From an uncultured Clostridiaceae bacterium (lineage in GTDB: Bacteria > Bacillota > Clostridia > TANB77 > CAG-508): DNA of 64,000 nucleotides. Positions within the stretch are counted from its first letter, which is position 1. Every line of letters starts with the position of its first letter. The notes below the pieces were generated by a model. The model was given only the letters and a program-made list of their open reading frames with translations, was not told the DNA's origin and ran no database searches. The stretch covers positions 51,706 through 115,705 of the forward strand of contig CANRSN010000003.1 of assembly GCA_947642455.1 (NCBI GenBank). The letters are read 5' to 3'. Below, piece after piece: positions 41,362 to 51,707 of this stretch. The translations under genes and the position numbers were made by a program.

Positions 41362-42054
41362 ATGTCAAATATAGTAATAGGAATAGAAGGATTAGTAGGA
41401 AGCGGAAAAACATCAATATGTAGAGAATTATTAAATCTAATACCAAACAGTATAGTACTACATGGTGGAAATTTATATAGAGGTGCAGTATATGCACTAA
41501 TGTGTAGTAATGAAAGTATATCAAAAGACATAAATAAAATTAAAGAAAATCTGCAAAATATAGACATATCAGAAATAATGAAAAAGTTAAAAGTTGAGTT
41601 TAAATTAGAAAATAGAGAAACTGTAGTATATGTAGATGGGAAAAAAGTAGATGAGGAAAAATTGCAATCAGAAAAAGCCTCTATGGCAGTCTCAATGGCA
41701 GGAAATACAGCAGATAATAGTAACTTATTTATATATCTAAGAAAAATTATAGATGAATATAAAAAACAATATAATGTAATATTATCAGGAAGAGCAATTA
41801 TGGAAATATACCCAGATACAAATTATCATTTTTTCATAACAGCCTCTTTAGAAGAACGAGTTAAAAGAAAAAGTATACAATATGGAAAACAAATAGATTT
41901 AGAAGAACTAAAAAATCACATTATAAAAAGAGATAAATTACAAGAAGAGTCTGGTTTTTACAAAGAATATGAAAAAACTATAAAAATAGATGTAACAGAA
42001 TGTGAAAATGTACAAGAATCCACAAATAAAGTTTATAAATATATAAAAATGTAA
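41362..42054 (+). CDS. Cytidylate kinase-like P-loop kinase
   Basis: A 230-residue nucleoside monophosphate kinase fold. The P-loop GLVGSGKTS is at residues 10-18, the GGNLYRGAVY segment takes the place of the usual DTGAMYR of Cmk, SGRAIMEIYPD takes the place of GRDIGT, and a LID-type RDKLQEESGF follows. Divergent from standard Cmk, so the substrate (CMP/dCMP) is an inference. GGAGG ribosome site. Confidence 0.62.
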   Translation: MSNIVIGIEGLVGSGKTSICRELLNLIPNSIVLHGGNLYRGAVYALMCSNESISKDINKIKENLQNIDISEIMKKLKVEFKLENRETVVYVDGKKVDEEKLQSEKASMAVSMAGNTADNSNLFIYLRKIIDEYKKQYNVILSGRAIMEIYPDTNYHFFITASLEERVKRKSIQYGKQIDLEELKNHIIKRDKLQEESGFYKEYEKTIKIDVTECENVQESTNKVYKYIKM

Positions 42055-42207
42055 ACATTAACAGAAAATGCTTCCTTGCGCAAAAATTCTAAAAATAAAT
42101 ATTAATAATACAACAGATAGTTTAAGACATCAGAGGTAAGTAAAAAGACAACATATATATTCCAATATATTTTCATATAATAAGAATAGGAAGGAAAGGT
42201 ATTAAAT

Positions 42208-43614
42208 ATGGAATTCAAAAATGAGAGATTAGAAGAATTTAATAAATACATAAATGGAAAAAAAGTCGCTATAATTGGAATAGGAGTAAGCAATATTCCG
42301 CTTCTTGACTATTTTCATGATATGAACAGTTATGTAACTGTATTTGACAGTAAAGAAGAAATGCAAATTAATGTTCAAGCAATGCAAAAGATAAAACAAT
42401 ATAATATGAAATACTTTTTTGGAAAAGATAATCTAAAATATTTACAAGGTTTTGATTTAATCTTCCGTTCTCCAAGTGCTTTACCAACAATACCAGAAAT
42501 AGAAAAAGAAATACAAAGAGGAGCAATAATTACATCAGAAATAGAAATGGTATTAAAATTAGCACCTTGTAGAATAATAGGTGTAACAGGAACAGAAGGA
42601 AAAACAACAACTACATCTATAATATATGAAATAGTAAAGAAAGCAGGGTACAAATGTTTTTTAGGTGGAAACATAGGAACACCAATTTTTACTAAAATAA
42701 GTGAAATGACACCACAAGACATAGTAATATTAGAATTAAGCAGTTTTCAATTAATGGACATAGATGTAAGCCCTAACATTTCAGTAATAACGAACATATA
42801 TCCAGATCATCTAAATGTACACAAATCATATGAAGAATATCAAGAAGCAAAGAAAAACATATTCAAATACCAAGATGAAAATGGACTAACAATATTAAAT
42901 AAAGATAATGAAATTACAAATACATTTGCAAAAGAACTTATAGGCAAAAAGATATTTTTTAGTAGCAAGCATAAATTAGAAGATGGATATATTTATGATA
43001 GAGAAGACGAACAAATAAAATATTGTAAAGATGGAATTCGTAGGCATCTTATAAATAAAAAGGACATAAAAATAAGAGGAATTCACAATTATGAAAATAT
43101 ATGCGCAGCATTAGCAGCAACAAGTACAATTACAGACTTTGAAACACAAATATCTGCTATAAAAGAATTTAGAGGAGTAGAACATAGATTGGAATTTGTA
43201 CGAGAATTAAATGGAGTAAAATATTATAATGACTCAATAGGAACAAGTCCTGCAAGTACTATAGCTGGTTTAAATGCTTTCGACGAAAATATTATTTTAT
43301 TAGCTGGTGGCTCTGATAAAGGGTTAGACTATAAAGAGGTAGGAGAGGCAATAGCCAAAAAAGTAGGAATATTAATATTAACAGGACCTACATCAGAAAA
43401 AATTGAAAAAGCAACAAGGGAAGCATTAGTAAAACAGGGAAATGCTATGCATATTTACCATTGTAAAGATTTAGAAGAAGCAGTAAACTTGGCAAAAGAT
43501 AAATCAAGTTTAGGTGATATTGTACTGTTATCTCCAGCTAGTGCAAGTTTTGATGCTTTTAAAAATTTTATGGAAAGAGGAGAAAAATTTAAACAACTTG
43601 TCAATAATTTATAA
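42208..43614 (+). CDS. murD: UDP-N-acetylmuramoyl-L-alanine--D-glutamate ligase
   Basis: A 468-residue Mur ligase. N-terminal UDP-binding region with GIGVSNIPLLDYF, ATP-binding GTEGKTTTT, the ELSSFQL and ITNIYPDHLN metal-site motifs, HNYEN, and the C-terminal AGGSDKG and LLSPASASFD. It adds D-Glu to UDP-MurNAc-Ala in the cytoplasm. Unusually it stands apart from other mur genes. AGGAAAGG ribosome site. Confidence 0.94.
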   Translation: MEFKNERLEEFNKYINGKKVAIIGIGVSNIPLLDYFHDMNSYVTVFDSKEEMQINVQAMQKIKQYNMKYFFGKDNLKYLQGFDLIFRSPSALPTIPEIEKEIQRGAIITSEIEMVLKLAPCRIIGVTGTEGKTTTTSIIYEIVKKAGYKCFLGGNIGTPIFTKISEMTPQDIVILELSSFQLMDIDVSPNISVITNIYPDHLNVHKSYEEYQEAKKNIFKYQDENGLTILNKDNEITNTFAKELIGKKIFFSSKHKLEDGYIYDREDEQIKYCKDGIRRHLINKKDIKIRGIHNYENICAALAATSTITDFETQISAIKEFRGVEHRLEFVRELNGVKYYNDSIGTSPASTIAGLNAFDENIILLAGGSDKGLDYKEVGEAIAKKVGILILTGPTSEKIEKATREALVKQGNAMHIYHCKDLEEAVNLAKDKSSLGDIVLLSPASASFDAFKNFMERGEKFKQLVNNL

Positions 43615-43788
43615 AAAGAATACAAGTATTTAAGTTTTCATGTTCTACAAACTGTAACTTTTTAAGTTATATTTATTAAAAAAATACACGAATATTAATA
43701 TTTACGTATGATATTTTTTAATTCTAAAAAGTAAGTAACACAATTCTTATAATATGAATATGATAATACATAATAAAGGAGGTAAATT

Positions 43789-44415
43789 ATGTATTATCAA
43801 AATTACGAAGATTATATGAGAGCAGTTTTAGGTTATCCAGTAGATTCTTCTATATATCAAAGAAATGATTCATATTTTATGGAGCAAATGCCAAACTACA
43901 TAAATGAAAAGCAAATTGAAGAAATGTATCCACAAATATATAAAACACTTAATCCATTAGTATGTAGTGCTTGTGATGGACTTTCTGGAGAAATAACAAA
44001 TCAAATGTTAGAAAACATGGTTGATGAGATTTATAAAAAAGTAGAATTAAATAATGAAATAATGGTAAGAATAAACATAGAAAATAGAGATATAGAAAAA
44101 ACAGAGAAGATTTCAAAAACAAATAATATCCAAAATAGAACAAATGAACCAACTATTGCAAATAGAAGTTTTGAACAAGAAGATAGGCAAGCAAGAAGAA
44201 ATCCATTATTACAAGATCTTATAAGAATTTTAATATTAAATAGGATACTAGGGGGATTTCCACCAAACAGACCACCACGACCACCTTTCCCAGGACCAAG
44301 ACCTCCACATGGAGGACCAGGAGGAAGGCCACCATTTCCACCACCAGGAGTAAGACCACCAAGACCAAGAACAATGATGTCTAACGAATATAATGATGAT
44401 TATACCAATTTTTAA
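43789..44415 (+). CDS. Hypothetical protein with Pro/Gly/Arg-rich tail
   Basis: A 208-residue protein with AAGGAGG. The N-terminal part is helical and acidic (NYEDYMRAVLGYP, IEEMYPQIYKTLNP, a CSAC pair). After residue 150 comes a low-complexity tail of PP-R-PP-F-PGPRPP type, ending with an acidic Tyr-rich end. The helical domain resembles small Tyr-rich proteins of spore coats or membranes in Clostridia, but I cannot assign it. Downstream is palindromic element copy 4. Confidence 0.5.
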   Translation: MYYQNYEDYMRAVLGYPVDSSIYQRNDSYFMEQMPNYINEKQIEEMYPQIYKTLNPLVCSACDGLSGEITNQMLENMVDEIYKKVELNNEIMVRINIENRDIEKTEKISKTNNIQNRTNEPTIANRSFEQEDRQARRNPLLQDLIRILILNRILGGFPPNRPPRPPFPGPRPPHGGPGGRPPFPPPGVRPPRPRTMMSNEYNDDYTNF

Positions 44416-44440
44416 TAAAAACAAAATTATTGTTGTTTTT

Positions 44441-44666
44441 AAGTTTCTGTATTTTTGAAATATCAAGGTTTAGCATTAAAAAATAGCATCACGAATATTA
44501 ATATTTATTTTTGTCAAAGTTCTTTACTGGCTTCGCCAATCGCCTAGGGTCGCTTCTACTGAGGGAGCTTCCCTGCGCAGAACTTTTTAAAAATAAATAT
44601 TAATATTCTGTGTATATTTTTAATAACTATATGCTAAACCTTGATATTTTAAAAATACAGAAACTT
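44441..44666. repeat. Palindromic element, copy 4
   Basis: Outer arms of about 35 bases (44441-44475 against 44632-44666) with few mismatches. Inner ACGAATATTAATATTTATTTTT and AAAAATAAATATTAATATTC. The core is in the orientation CTGGCTTCGCCAATCG to GGGAGCTTCCCTGCGCAG, with a diverged middle (CCTAGGGTCGCTTCTACTGA). Confidence 0.86.
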
Positions 44667-44755
44667 AAATGTTAGTAGTATTAAAACAACAGTATAATCT
44701 TTCAAAAATTGTACAAACTATTAATGTACTAAATTTTGAAAGGTAGGTATAAAAA

Positions 44756-45193
44756 ATGAAAGTTAAAGATTGTATGTGTCATAATGTAGCATGTGTAACT
44801 CCAGAAAGTACAGTGAAAGACTGTGCAAAAATAATGTGTAATAATCATGTAGGATGTATTCCTGTATGTGATAATACAGAAAATGTTGTAGGTTTAGTAA
44901 CAGATAGAGACCTTATATTAAGAACAATTGCATGTGATAAAGATGTAAATAATGTGCCTGTAAGTGAAATAATGACTTGTAAAGTTTGTTGTTGTACACC
45001 TGAAACAGATATAAATCAAGCAGAAGAATTAATGTCAACAAATCAAATAAGAAGGTTACCTGTTGTAGAAAACAATAAAATAGTTGGAATAATTACACTT
45101 GGAGACTTAACCAAAAATCAAAATGTAAGTACACAAGGAGTTTGCAATACTTTAGAAAATATTTGTAAATGTGATGAAAAAAATGCAGAATAA
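44756..45193 (+). CDS. Two-CBS-domain protein, cysteine-rich
   Basis: A 145-residue protein made of two CBS motifs (VGLVTDRDLILRT and VGIITLGDLTK), which together form one Bateman module binding adenine nucleotides. Unusually rich in Cys (over ten, for example KDCMCHNVAC and CKVCCCTP) for a cytoplasmic protein of this size, which hints at metal or redox sensing. Nothing else fused. GGTAGG-like ribosome site. Confidence 0.85.
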   Translation: MKVKDCMCHNVACVTPESTVKDCAKIMCNNHVGCIPVCDNTENVVGLVTDRDLILRTIACDKDVNNVPVSEIMTCKVCCCTPETDINQAEELMSTNQIRRLPVVENNKIVGIITLGDLTKNQNVSTQGVCNTLENICKCDEKNAE

Positions 45194-45302
45194 GAATAAA
45201 AGTAAAGCAAGTTGAATAATATAAAATAAGATGATTAATTGGGACAGACTTTGTACATTACATTTCTGTCCCATCTTACTATTTACAGAAAGGAACCTAC
45301 AT

Positions 45303-46400
45303 ATGATTATAGATATGAATTATTGGTCAAAAGTTTTAAGAAAGACAGTTATTTTTATATTAACTATTATTGGTGTATATTTAGCATTTGAACTTGCTGT
45401 ATTTTATTTACCATTTCTAATTGCATTTATTATTTCCTTAATGATAGAGCCAATCATTAGATTTTGTATGAGAAATTTTAAATGGAAAAGAAGGACAAGT
45501 GCTATTATTGTTTTTACAATAGTCTTAGGACTTATTATAGGGCTTATTGCTTGGGGAGTTATAACATTAATATCTGAGTCATCTAACTTGTTAAATGGAC
45601 TTAATGGGTATTTTGAAAAGATTTCTTCTTGGTTTCAAAATATAACTTCAAAAATAGATTTAACAAAATTAAATGTTTCTAATGATATTATTAACATCAT
45701 ACAAAATGCTGGAATGGAATTATTAGGAAATATTTCAAATTGGGCAACAGATGCTTTAAATGGTATCTTAGAATTTATAACTTCAATTCCTGCTATTGGA
45801 ATTTATACTGTAATTACATTTTTAGCATTATATTTTATTTGTACAGATAAAATATATATGCTTGATCAATTAGAGCATCATCTACCAGAATTATGGGTAA
45901 AAAAGATTGGAAAACATTTAAGAGATATTATAAAGTCTTTAGGATGTTATTTAAAAGCAGAAGCAATTTTAGTAATTGTATCATTTTTTGTGTGCTTGAT
46001 TGGATTATATATTTTTAAATTTGTAGGACTTAATGTTGAATATCCATTAATGGCTGCTTTGGGTATTGGCTTTGTTGATGCACTTCCTATTTTTGGCTCT
46101 GCAACTGTTATGATTCCTTGGGCTATTATTGTGGCTTTCAATGGTGATATCACTCTTGCAGTTGCTATTTTAGGACTATTATTACTTATTGGAATTGTAA
46201 GACAAATTATGGAACCTAGAGTTGTAGCAGGACAAATTGGAATCCATCCAATTTTTACACTAATTGCAATGTATACAGGTTATCAATTTATTGGAATCCT
46301 TGGAATGCTTATTGGTCCTATTGTTTTAATAATACTTAAAAATATTTTCGCTACTATGATTGATAAAGGTGTTGCAAAAGCTATTTTTGACAGAGAATGA
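45303..46400 (+). CDS. AI-2E family permease (YtvI-like)
   Basis: A 365-residue protein with about eight helices. Start at 45303 chosen for AAAGGAA; the frame is open to 45231. Typical pattern: an N-terminal helix pair, a long amphipathic outside region, VITFLALYFICTDK, and the late PIFGSATVMIPWAI, PRVVAGQIGIHPIFTL and GMLIGPIVL motifs. Length and pattern fit the sporulation protein YtvI, a branch of this family, and the window has other sporulation genes; the exact branch is uncertain. Confidence 0.75.
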   Translation: MIIDMNYWSKVLRKTVIFILTIIGVYLAFELAVFYLPFLIAFIISLMIEPIIRFCMRNFKWKRRTSAIIVFTIVLGLIIGLIAWGVITLISESSNLLNGLNGYFEKISSWFQNITSKIDLTKLNVSNDIINIIQNAGMELLGNISNWATDALNGILEFITSIPAIGIYTVITFLALYFICTDKIYMLDQLEHHLPELWVKKIGKHLRDIIKSLGCYLKAEAILVIVSFFVCLIGLYIFKFVGLNVEYPLMAALGIGFVDALPIFGSATVMIPWAIIVAFNGDITLAVAILGLLLLIGIVRQIMEPRVVAGQIGIHPIFTLIAMYTGYQFIGILGMLIGPIVLIILKNIFATMIDKGVAKAIFDRE

Positions 46401-46416
46401 ATTAAATAAATTTGAG

Positions 46417-46638
46417 TTTTGCTATTTTTTGAAATATAAAGTTTTAGGATTAAAATATCTTCTACACGAATATGAATATTTATTTTTGCAAAGTTCTTTA
46501 CTGGCTTCGCCAATCGCTCTGGGTCATGTCCACTCTGGGAGCTTCCCTGCGCAGAACTTTTTAAAAATAAATATTAATATTCTGTGAGAGTTTTTAATAA
46601 TTGTAACCTAAAACTTTATATTTCAAAAAATAGCAAAA
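46417..46638. repeat. Palindromic element, copy 5
   Basis: Perfect 32-base outer arms (46417-46448 against 46607-46638). Inner arms from TACACGAATATGAATATTTATTTTT. The core is in the orientation CTGGCTTCGCCAATCGCTCTGGGTCATGT to GGGAGCTTCCCTGCGCAG. Lies between convergent genes, where it could act as a terminator. Confidence 0.88.
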
Positions 46639-46814
46639 TATTAAAATTTACCAAATACTTGTTCGATTAAACTTTATATAAAAATACCCTAAAAAAACAA
46701 ACTATTTTGCTTTAATGCTTACAATAGTTTGTTCTTTTGATTCCCTACAAGGTCTAAATATTTTAATCATTCCTCTTTTGTTATTTTACTACTTTAGTAG
46801 CTTCACATTTAGTA

Positions 46815-47357
46815 TTAAAAGAGCATACTAGAAGTAGGAATATAATTTTCGTTAGGAGGGTACACATATTCATCATTAGGTCTATCAATTTTTTTAATAG
46901 AAGTAATTTCAAGAATTGGCATATCTCCATGATAAGAACCTTTTGTAATAGTACCTTCAATCTCAACCCAAGTACTGTCAGCAAAATTAGCAGCATCTTT
47001 ATAATGACATAAAAATCCAACTACAACAGATTGAAAATCAGAACTTATAATCATATGTCTACCAAGAACAAATTGTTCATTTGTCAAATCATAAACTCTA
47101 TAAACAAAACCAGAAAATTTTATTTTTTGACCTATATATGTATCAATATCATTATGAACAGTTTCCAAAACAGTAGAATAATTTTTATTAGTCAAAACTT
47201 GAACTTCATTTGAATTAATATTATCATTAACTTTAATACTATTATTAAAAATATTAAAAGCAACTATACCCATTATTATTAGAACAATAATAATAATAAA
47301 TGCTAAAATCATTTTAAATATAGTAGAACCATTTAATTTTAAATTATATATAAACAT
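46815..47357 (-). CDS. TIGR03943/DUF1980-like membrane-anchored protein
   Basis: A 180-residue protein: one N-terminal membrane helix (about residues 13-35), then an outside OB-like domain with YIGQKIKFSGFVYRV, HMIISSDFQSVVVGFLCHY, WVEIEGTITKG and the end IDRPNDEYVYPPN. This pattern recalls the C-terminal domain of TIGR03943/YcgQ proteins. Those normally have a multi-spanning N-terminus and sit beside a permease; here only a single anchor is present. Function unknown. Confidence 0.55.
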   Translation of the reverse strand: MFIYNLKLNGSTIFKMILAFIIIIVLIIMGIVAFNIFNNSIKVNDNINSNEVQVLTNKNYSTVLETVHNDIDTYIGQKIKFSGFVYRVYDLTNEQFVLGRHMIISSDFQSVVVGFLCHYKDAANFADSTWVEIEGTITKGSYHGDMPILEITSIKKIDRPNDEYVYPPNENYIPTSSMLF

Positions 47358-47446
47358 ACCAATCTCCTATAATGTTACAGTTCACGTTCATAAATTGTAA
47401 ACAGTAACCATCTAATAAAAAGTTTTAATAAAATATATTCAAATAA

Positions 47447-47475
47447 TTGCAATTTATACCAAAAAGTGATATAGT
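47447..47475 (+). promoter_or_regulatory. Promoter of secA
   Basis: TTGCAA (47447-47452), 17-base spacer, TATAGT (47470-47475), about 100 bases before secA; leaves a leader of roughly 90 nt. Confidence 0.55.
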
Positions 47476-47492
47476 AAAAAACATAGGAAAAT

Positions 47493-47612
47493 AAGTAACA
47501 ATTCAGAACCAAAGGAAAGGCAATGAGCCTTACTCTGATAAGCGTTACAAAAAATCAAACGAAAGGAAGAAAAAAATGGGCTTATTTAAAACATATAGTG
47601 AGAAGGAAGTAA
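47493..47612 (+). promoter_or_regulatory. secA leader: hairpin and small overlapping reading frame
   Basis: GTAAC (about 47493) and GTTAC (about 47544) can pair around an inner hairpin AAGGC-AATGA-GCCTT. The ATG in that loop (47523), preceded by AAAGGAAAGG, opens a 29-codon frame that runs through the secA start and ends at 47612, in a different frame from secA. It could couple or restrict secA translation. No known riboswitch class recognised. Confidence 0.35.
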
Positions 47613-50326
47613 AAAGAATAATGCCATTAGTTGAAAAAATTAATGGGTTAGAGGAGGGGCTTTCAAAATTAACAGATAGCGAATTGAAAGCAAAGACAAA
47701 TCAATTTAGAAATAGGTTAAAAGAAGGAGACACACTAGATGAAATACTACCAGAAGCATATGCAGTAGTAAGAGAAGCGGCAAAAAGAGTATTAGGAATG
47801 AGACACTTTGATGTACAATTAATAGGTGGAATAGTATTACACCAAGGTAGAATTGCAGAAATGAAAACAGGAGAAGGAAAAACATTAGTAGCTACATTAC
47901 CAGTATACCTAAATGCACTAACAGGAGAAGGAGTTCATGTAATTACAGTAAACGATTACTTAGCAAAAAGAGATAGTGAATGGATGGGAAAAGTATACAA
48001 ATTTTTAGGGTTAACAGTTGGTTTAGTAATTGCAGGGATGAATCCAAAAGAAAAGCAAGAAGCATATGCATGTGATGTAACATATGGTACAAACAATGAA
48101 TTTGGTTTTGATTACTTAAGAGACAACATGGTAATATACAAAAATCAATTAGTACAAAGAAAACTAAACTATGCAATCGTAGACGAGATTGATAGTATTT
48201 TAATAGATGAAGCAAGAACACCACTTATCATCTCAGGTAGAGCAAACAAATCATCAGACTTATATAAAAAAGCAGATAGGTTTGTTAGAAGATTAACACC
48301 AAAAGTTATAATAGAAGAAGACGTTAAAGACTTTGAACAAGCAGAAGACAACGAAAACTATGACTATATAGTAGACTTAAAAGCAAAATCTGCATCACTT
48401 ACAGGAAAAGGTATAAAAAAAGCAGAAGAAGAATTTAAACTTGAAAACTTTAACGATATAGAGAACTCAGAATTAGTACACAATGTTAACCAAGCACTTC
48501 GTGCATATGGAATAATGAAAAAAGACATAGACTATATAGTAAAAGATGGTGAAGTTTTAATTGTTGATGAATTTACAGGAAGAATTATGTATGGAAGAAG
48601 ATACAACAATGGTCTACATCAAGCTATTGAAGCCAAAGAAAATGTAAAAATAGCTGATGAATCAAAAACATTAGCAACAATTACATTCCAAAACTACTTT
48701 AGAATGTATTCAAAACTTGCTGGTATGACTGGTACAGCAATGACAGAAGAAGCAGAGTTTGAAGAAATCTATAAACTAGACGTTGTAGAAATACCAACAA
48801 ACAAACCAATGATAAGAGCAGATCAATCAGATATAATTTATAAAAATGAAGATGCTAAATTTAGAGCTGTTATAAAAGACATAAAAGAAAGTTATGATAA
48901 AGGACAACCAGTACTAGTAGGTACAGTATCAATTGAAAAATCTGAAAAATTAAGCAAATTATTAGACAAAGAGGGAATTGATCATCAAGTATTAAATGCT
49001 AAATTCCATGAAAAAGAAGCGGAAATTGTAGCACAAGCTGGTAAATATAATAGTGTCACAATTGCTACAAACATGGCAGGTCGTGGTACAGATATTATGC
49101 TTGGAGGAAATAGCGAATATTTGGCAAAACAAGAAATGAGAAAACTAAAATACTCAGAAGAATTAATCGAACAAGCAACAGCATTTAATGAAACAGATGA
49201 TCAAGAAATACTAGAAGCAAGAAAGAAATTCAAAGAACTAGAAGACAAATATAATGAACAAATAAAAGATGAAAAACAAAAAGTTATAGATGCTGGAGGT
49301 CTTAAGATTATAGGTACAGAAAGACATGAATCAAGAAGAATAGACAACCAGTTACGCGGACGTAGTGGTCGTCAAGGAGACCCAGGAGAATCAAGGTTCT
49401 ATATTGGTTTAGATGATGATTTAATGAAAATATTTGGTGGAGATGCTGTAACAAAAGTATTTAATATGCTCGGGGCAGACGAAGATATGCCTATAGAATC
49501 TAAAATGATTACAAAATCAGTAGAAACAGCACAAAAAAGAGTAGAAGGTAAAAACTTTAGCATCAGAAAAAATGTATTAAATTATGATGATGTTATGAAT
49601 ATTCAAAGAGAAATAATCTACAAACAAAGACGTGAAGTGCTAGACGGAGAAGACTTAAAAGATAAAATTATTAATATGATAGATTCAGTTGCAGAAGAAT
49701 TGGTTGCTTTATACTTTGGAGAAGAAGTAGTAAACAAAGAAGCATTAGCACAAGATATTTTAGTTACTTTTGGAATTGAAAAAATAGATGCTTTAAATGC
49801 AGAAAAACCAGAAATGCAAGATGTTATTGAAGAAGTAAAAAATACAGCTCATCAAATTTATGAACAAAAAGAAACAGAATTTGGAACTGAACAATTAAGA
49901 GAACTAGAGAGAGTTATAACACTAAAAATAGTTGATGAAAAATGGATGAACCATATTGACGATATGGATGAATTAAAAAATGGTATTGGTCTTCGTGCAT
50001 ATGGTCAAAAAGATCCTGTTGTTCAATACAGAATTGAAGGATTTGACATGTTTGATGAAATGATTGCAGCTATTAAAGTTGATGTAGTTAAATTCTTATT
50101 AAATGCTAGAAAGAGAGAAGGAACTATACAAAGACAAGAGACTACTACTATTACTGATGCAAGTCTTGAAGATACAGCAATCAATTTAGTAGATGGCAAC
50201 TATTCTCAAAAAGAAGGTGGAATGAATAAAACTGTTGTAAATACACAACCAAAAGTTGGTAGAAATGACCCTTGCACTTGTGGCTCGAGAAAGAAGTATA
50301 AAAACTGTTGTGGAAGAAATCAGTAA
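47576..50326 (+). CDS. secA: Preprotein translocase ATPase SecA
   Basis: A 916-residue motor. Walker A in [27 protein letters not shown] (Walker B), [19 protein letters not shown] and [18 protein letters not shown] helicase motifs. The C-terminal zinc-binding tail [13 protein letters not shown] also contacts SecB or ribosomes. Complete and standard. Its partners SecD/SecF at 6930-8981 are highly divergent by contrast. Confidence 0.97.
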   Translation: MGLFKTYSEKEVKRIMPLVEKINGLEEGLSKLTDSELKAKTNQFRNRLKEGDTLDEILPEAYAVVREAAKRVLGMRHFDVQLIGGIVLHQGRIAEMKTGEGKTLVATLPVYLNALTGEGVHVITVNDYLAKRDSEWMGKVYKFLGLTVGLVIAGMNPKEKQEAYACDVTYGTNNEFGFDYLRDNMVIYKNQLVQRKLNYAIVDEIDSILIDEARTPLIISGRANKSSDLYKKADRFVRRLTPKVIIEEDVKDFEQAEDNENYDYIVDLKAKSASLTGKGIKKAEEEFKLENFNDIENSELVHNVNQALRAYGIMKKDIDYIVKDGEVLIVDEFTGRIMYGRRYNNGLHQAIEAKENVKIADESKTLATITFQNYFRMYSKLAGMTGTAMTEEAEFEEIYKLDVVEIPTNKPMIRADQSDIIYKNEDAKFRAVIKDIKESYDKGQPVLVGTVSIEKSEKLSKLLDKEGIDHQVLNAKFHEKEAEIVAQAGKYNSVTIATNMAGRGTDIMLGGNSEYLAKQEMRKLKYSEELIEQATAFNETDDQEILEARKKFKELEDKYNEQIKDEKQKVIDAGGLKIIGTERHESRRIDNQLRGRSGRQGDPGESRFYIGLDDDLMKIFGGDAVTKVFNMLGADEDMPIESKMITKSVETAQKRVEGKNFSIRKNVLNYDDVMNIQREIIYKQRREVLDGEDLKDKIINMIDSVAEELVALYFGEEVVNKEALAQDILVTFGIEKIDALNAEKPEMQDVIEEVKNTAHQIYEQKETEFGTEQLRELERVITLKIVDEKWMNHIDDMDELKNGIGLRAYGQKDPVVQYRIEGFDMFDEMIAAIKVDVVKFLLNARKREGTIQRQETTTITDASLEDTAINLVDGNYSQKEGGMNKTVVNTQPKVGRNDPCTCGSRKKYKNCCGRNQ

Positions 50327-50506
50327 TATCAATACTTTTAGAGATTAATTACATATAACTATGAAAACATAATAAATTGTTTGCATTTTGTTTAAAAAAA
50401 TAAGAAAGCATATACAAAAATAATACATAGTAAAACTAAAGGGGATAATTTCCCCTTTAAGTTATATAATATGCAAATATCAAATAACGAAATGGAGAGT
50501 GATAAA

Positions 50507-51605
50507 ATGCTAGATCTAGAAGAAATAAGAAAAACTATAGACATTCAAGAGCAAAAACTACAATCAATAGGTGATTCACTTTGACATATCAAAACTAGAA
50601 ACAGAACTAACAAAATTAGAAAGCCAAACAACACAAACAGACTTTTGGAATAATTCAGAAAACTCAGCAAAAGTATTAAAACAGATAACAGAGTTAAAGA
50701 ATAGAATAAGTGAATATAAAGATGTAAAAAAAGTACTAAAAGATGTTAAAGACATATATGAATTATTGCTAGAGGAAAGTGATGAAAGTTTTGAAAAAGA
50801 AATCATTCAAACAATAACACAATTAAAAAAAGATATAGAAAAGTTAGAAATAAATACACTATTATCTGGAAAATATGATATAAACAATGCAATAATCACA
50901 TTACACCCTGGGGCAGGAGGAACAGAATCTCAAGATTGGGCACAAATGTTATATAGAATGTATTCAAGGTGGGCTGTAGACAATGGTTATGAAATAAAAG
51001 AACTTGATTATTTAGATGGAGAAGAAGCAGGAATAAAAAGTGTTACAGCTTTAATTTCAGGAAATTATGCTTATGGTCATTTAAAAGGGGAAATGGGAGT
51101 TCATAGGTTAGTAAGAATATCTCCATTCGATAGTGGTGGAAGAAGGCACACATCATTTGCATCATTAGAAGTATTACCAGAAATAACAGAAGACATAGAA
51201 ATAGACATAAATCCAGACGACTTAAGAATAGATACTTATAGAGCATCTGGAGCAGGTGGGCAACATGTAAATAAAACATCATCTGCAGTTAGAATAACTC
51301 ATATACCAACAAATATTGTAGTATCATGTCAATCAGAACGTTCACAAATTCAAAATAGAGAAACTGCAATGAAAATGTTAAAATCAAAATTGTTAGATTT
51401 AAAGGAAAAAGAAAATAAAGACAAAATAGAAGATTTAAAAGGAATTCAAATGGATATAGCTTGGGGAAGTCAAATTCGTTCATATGTATTTTGTCCATAT
51501 ACAATGGTAAAAGACCATAGAACAAATTATGAAGTTGGAAATGTTCAAGCTGTAATAGATGGAGACATAAATGGATTCATAGATGCATATCTTAAAATGA
51601 AGTAA
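50507..51605 (+). CDS. prfB: Peptide chain release factor 2, with programmed +1 frameshift
   Basis: ATG at 50507 (site GGAGAGTG) opens a 25-codon frame ending CTT TGA C at 50579-50585, the classical RF2 autoregulation site. The +1 shift continues as SLDISKLETEL to give 365 residues. An SD-like AGGTGA lies just upstream of the slip site. Landmarks: the stop-codon-reading SPF motif (RISPFDSGG) and the catalytic GGQ (GAGGQHVNKT). It reads UGA and UAA, so UGA is used as a stop in this organism. Confidence 0.96.
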
Positions 51606-51707
51606 TGTATATTATGCACATTAAATTATATTTTGTCATAAAATATCGTAAGATAAACTTATAATTAAATTATCTCGTATATTATTAATTAAGAAGGTAC
51701 AAGTAAT

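Noticed and set aside
44248-44466. Trp/Ser-rich minus-strand frame
   Set aside because: It is the complement of the Pro/Gly-rich tail of the plus-strand gene.
50579-50585. Frameshift in prfB as part of the anomalous set
   Set aside because: CTT TGA C is the classical programmed site of RF2 and needs no new explanation; it has no CGG.
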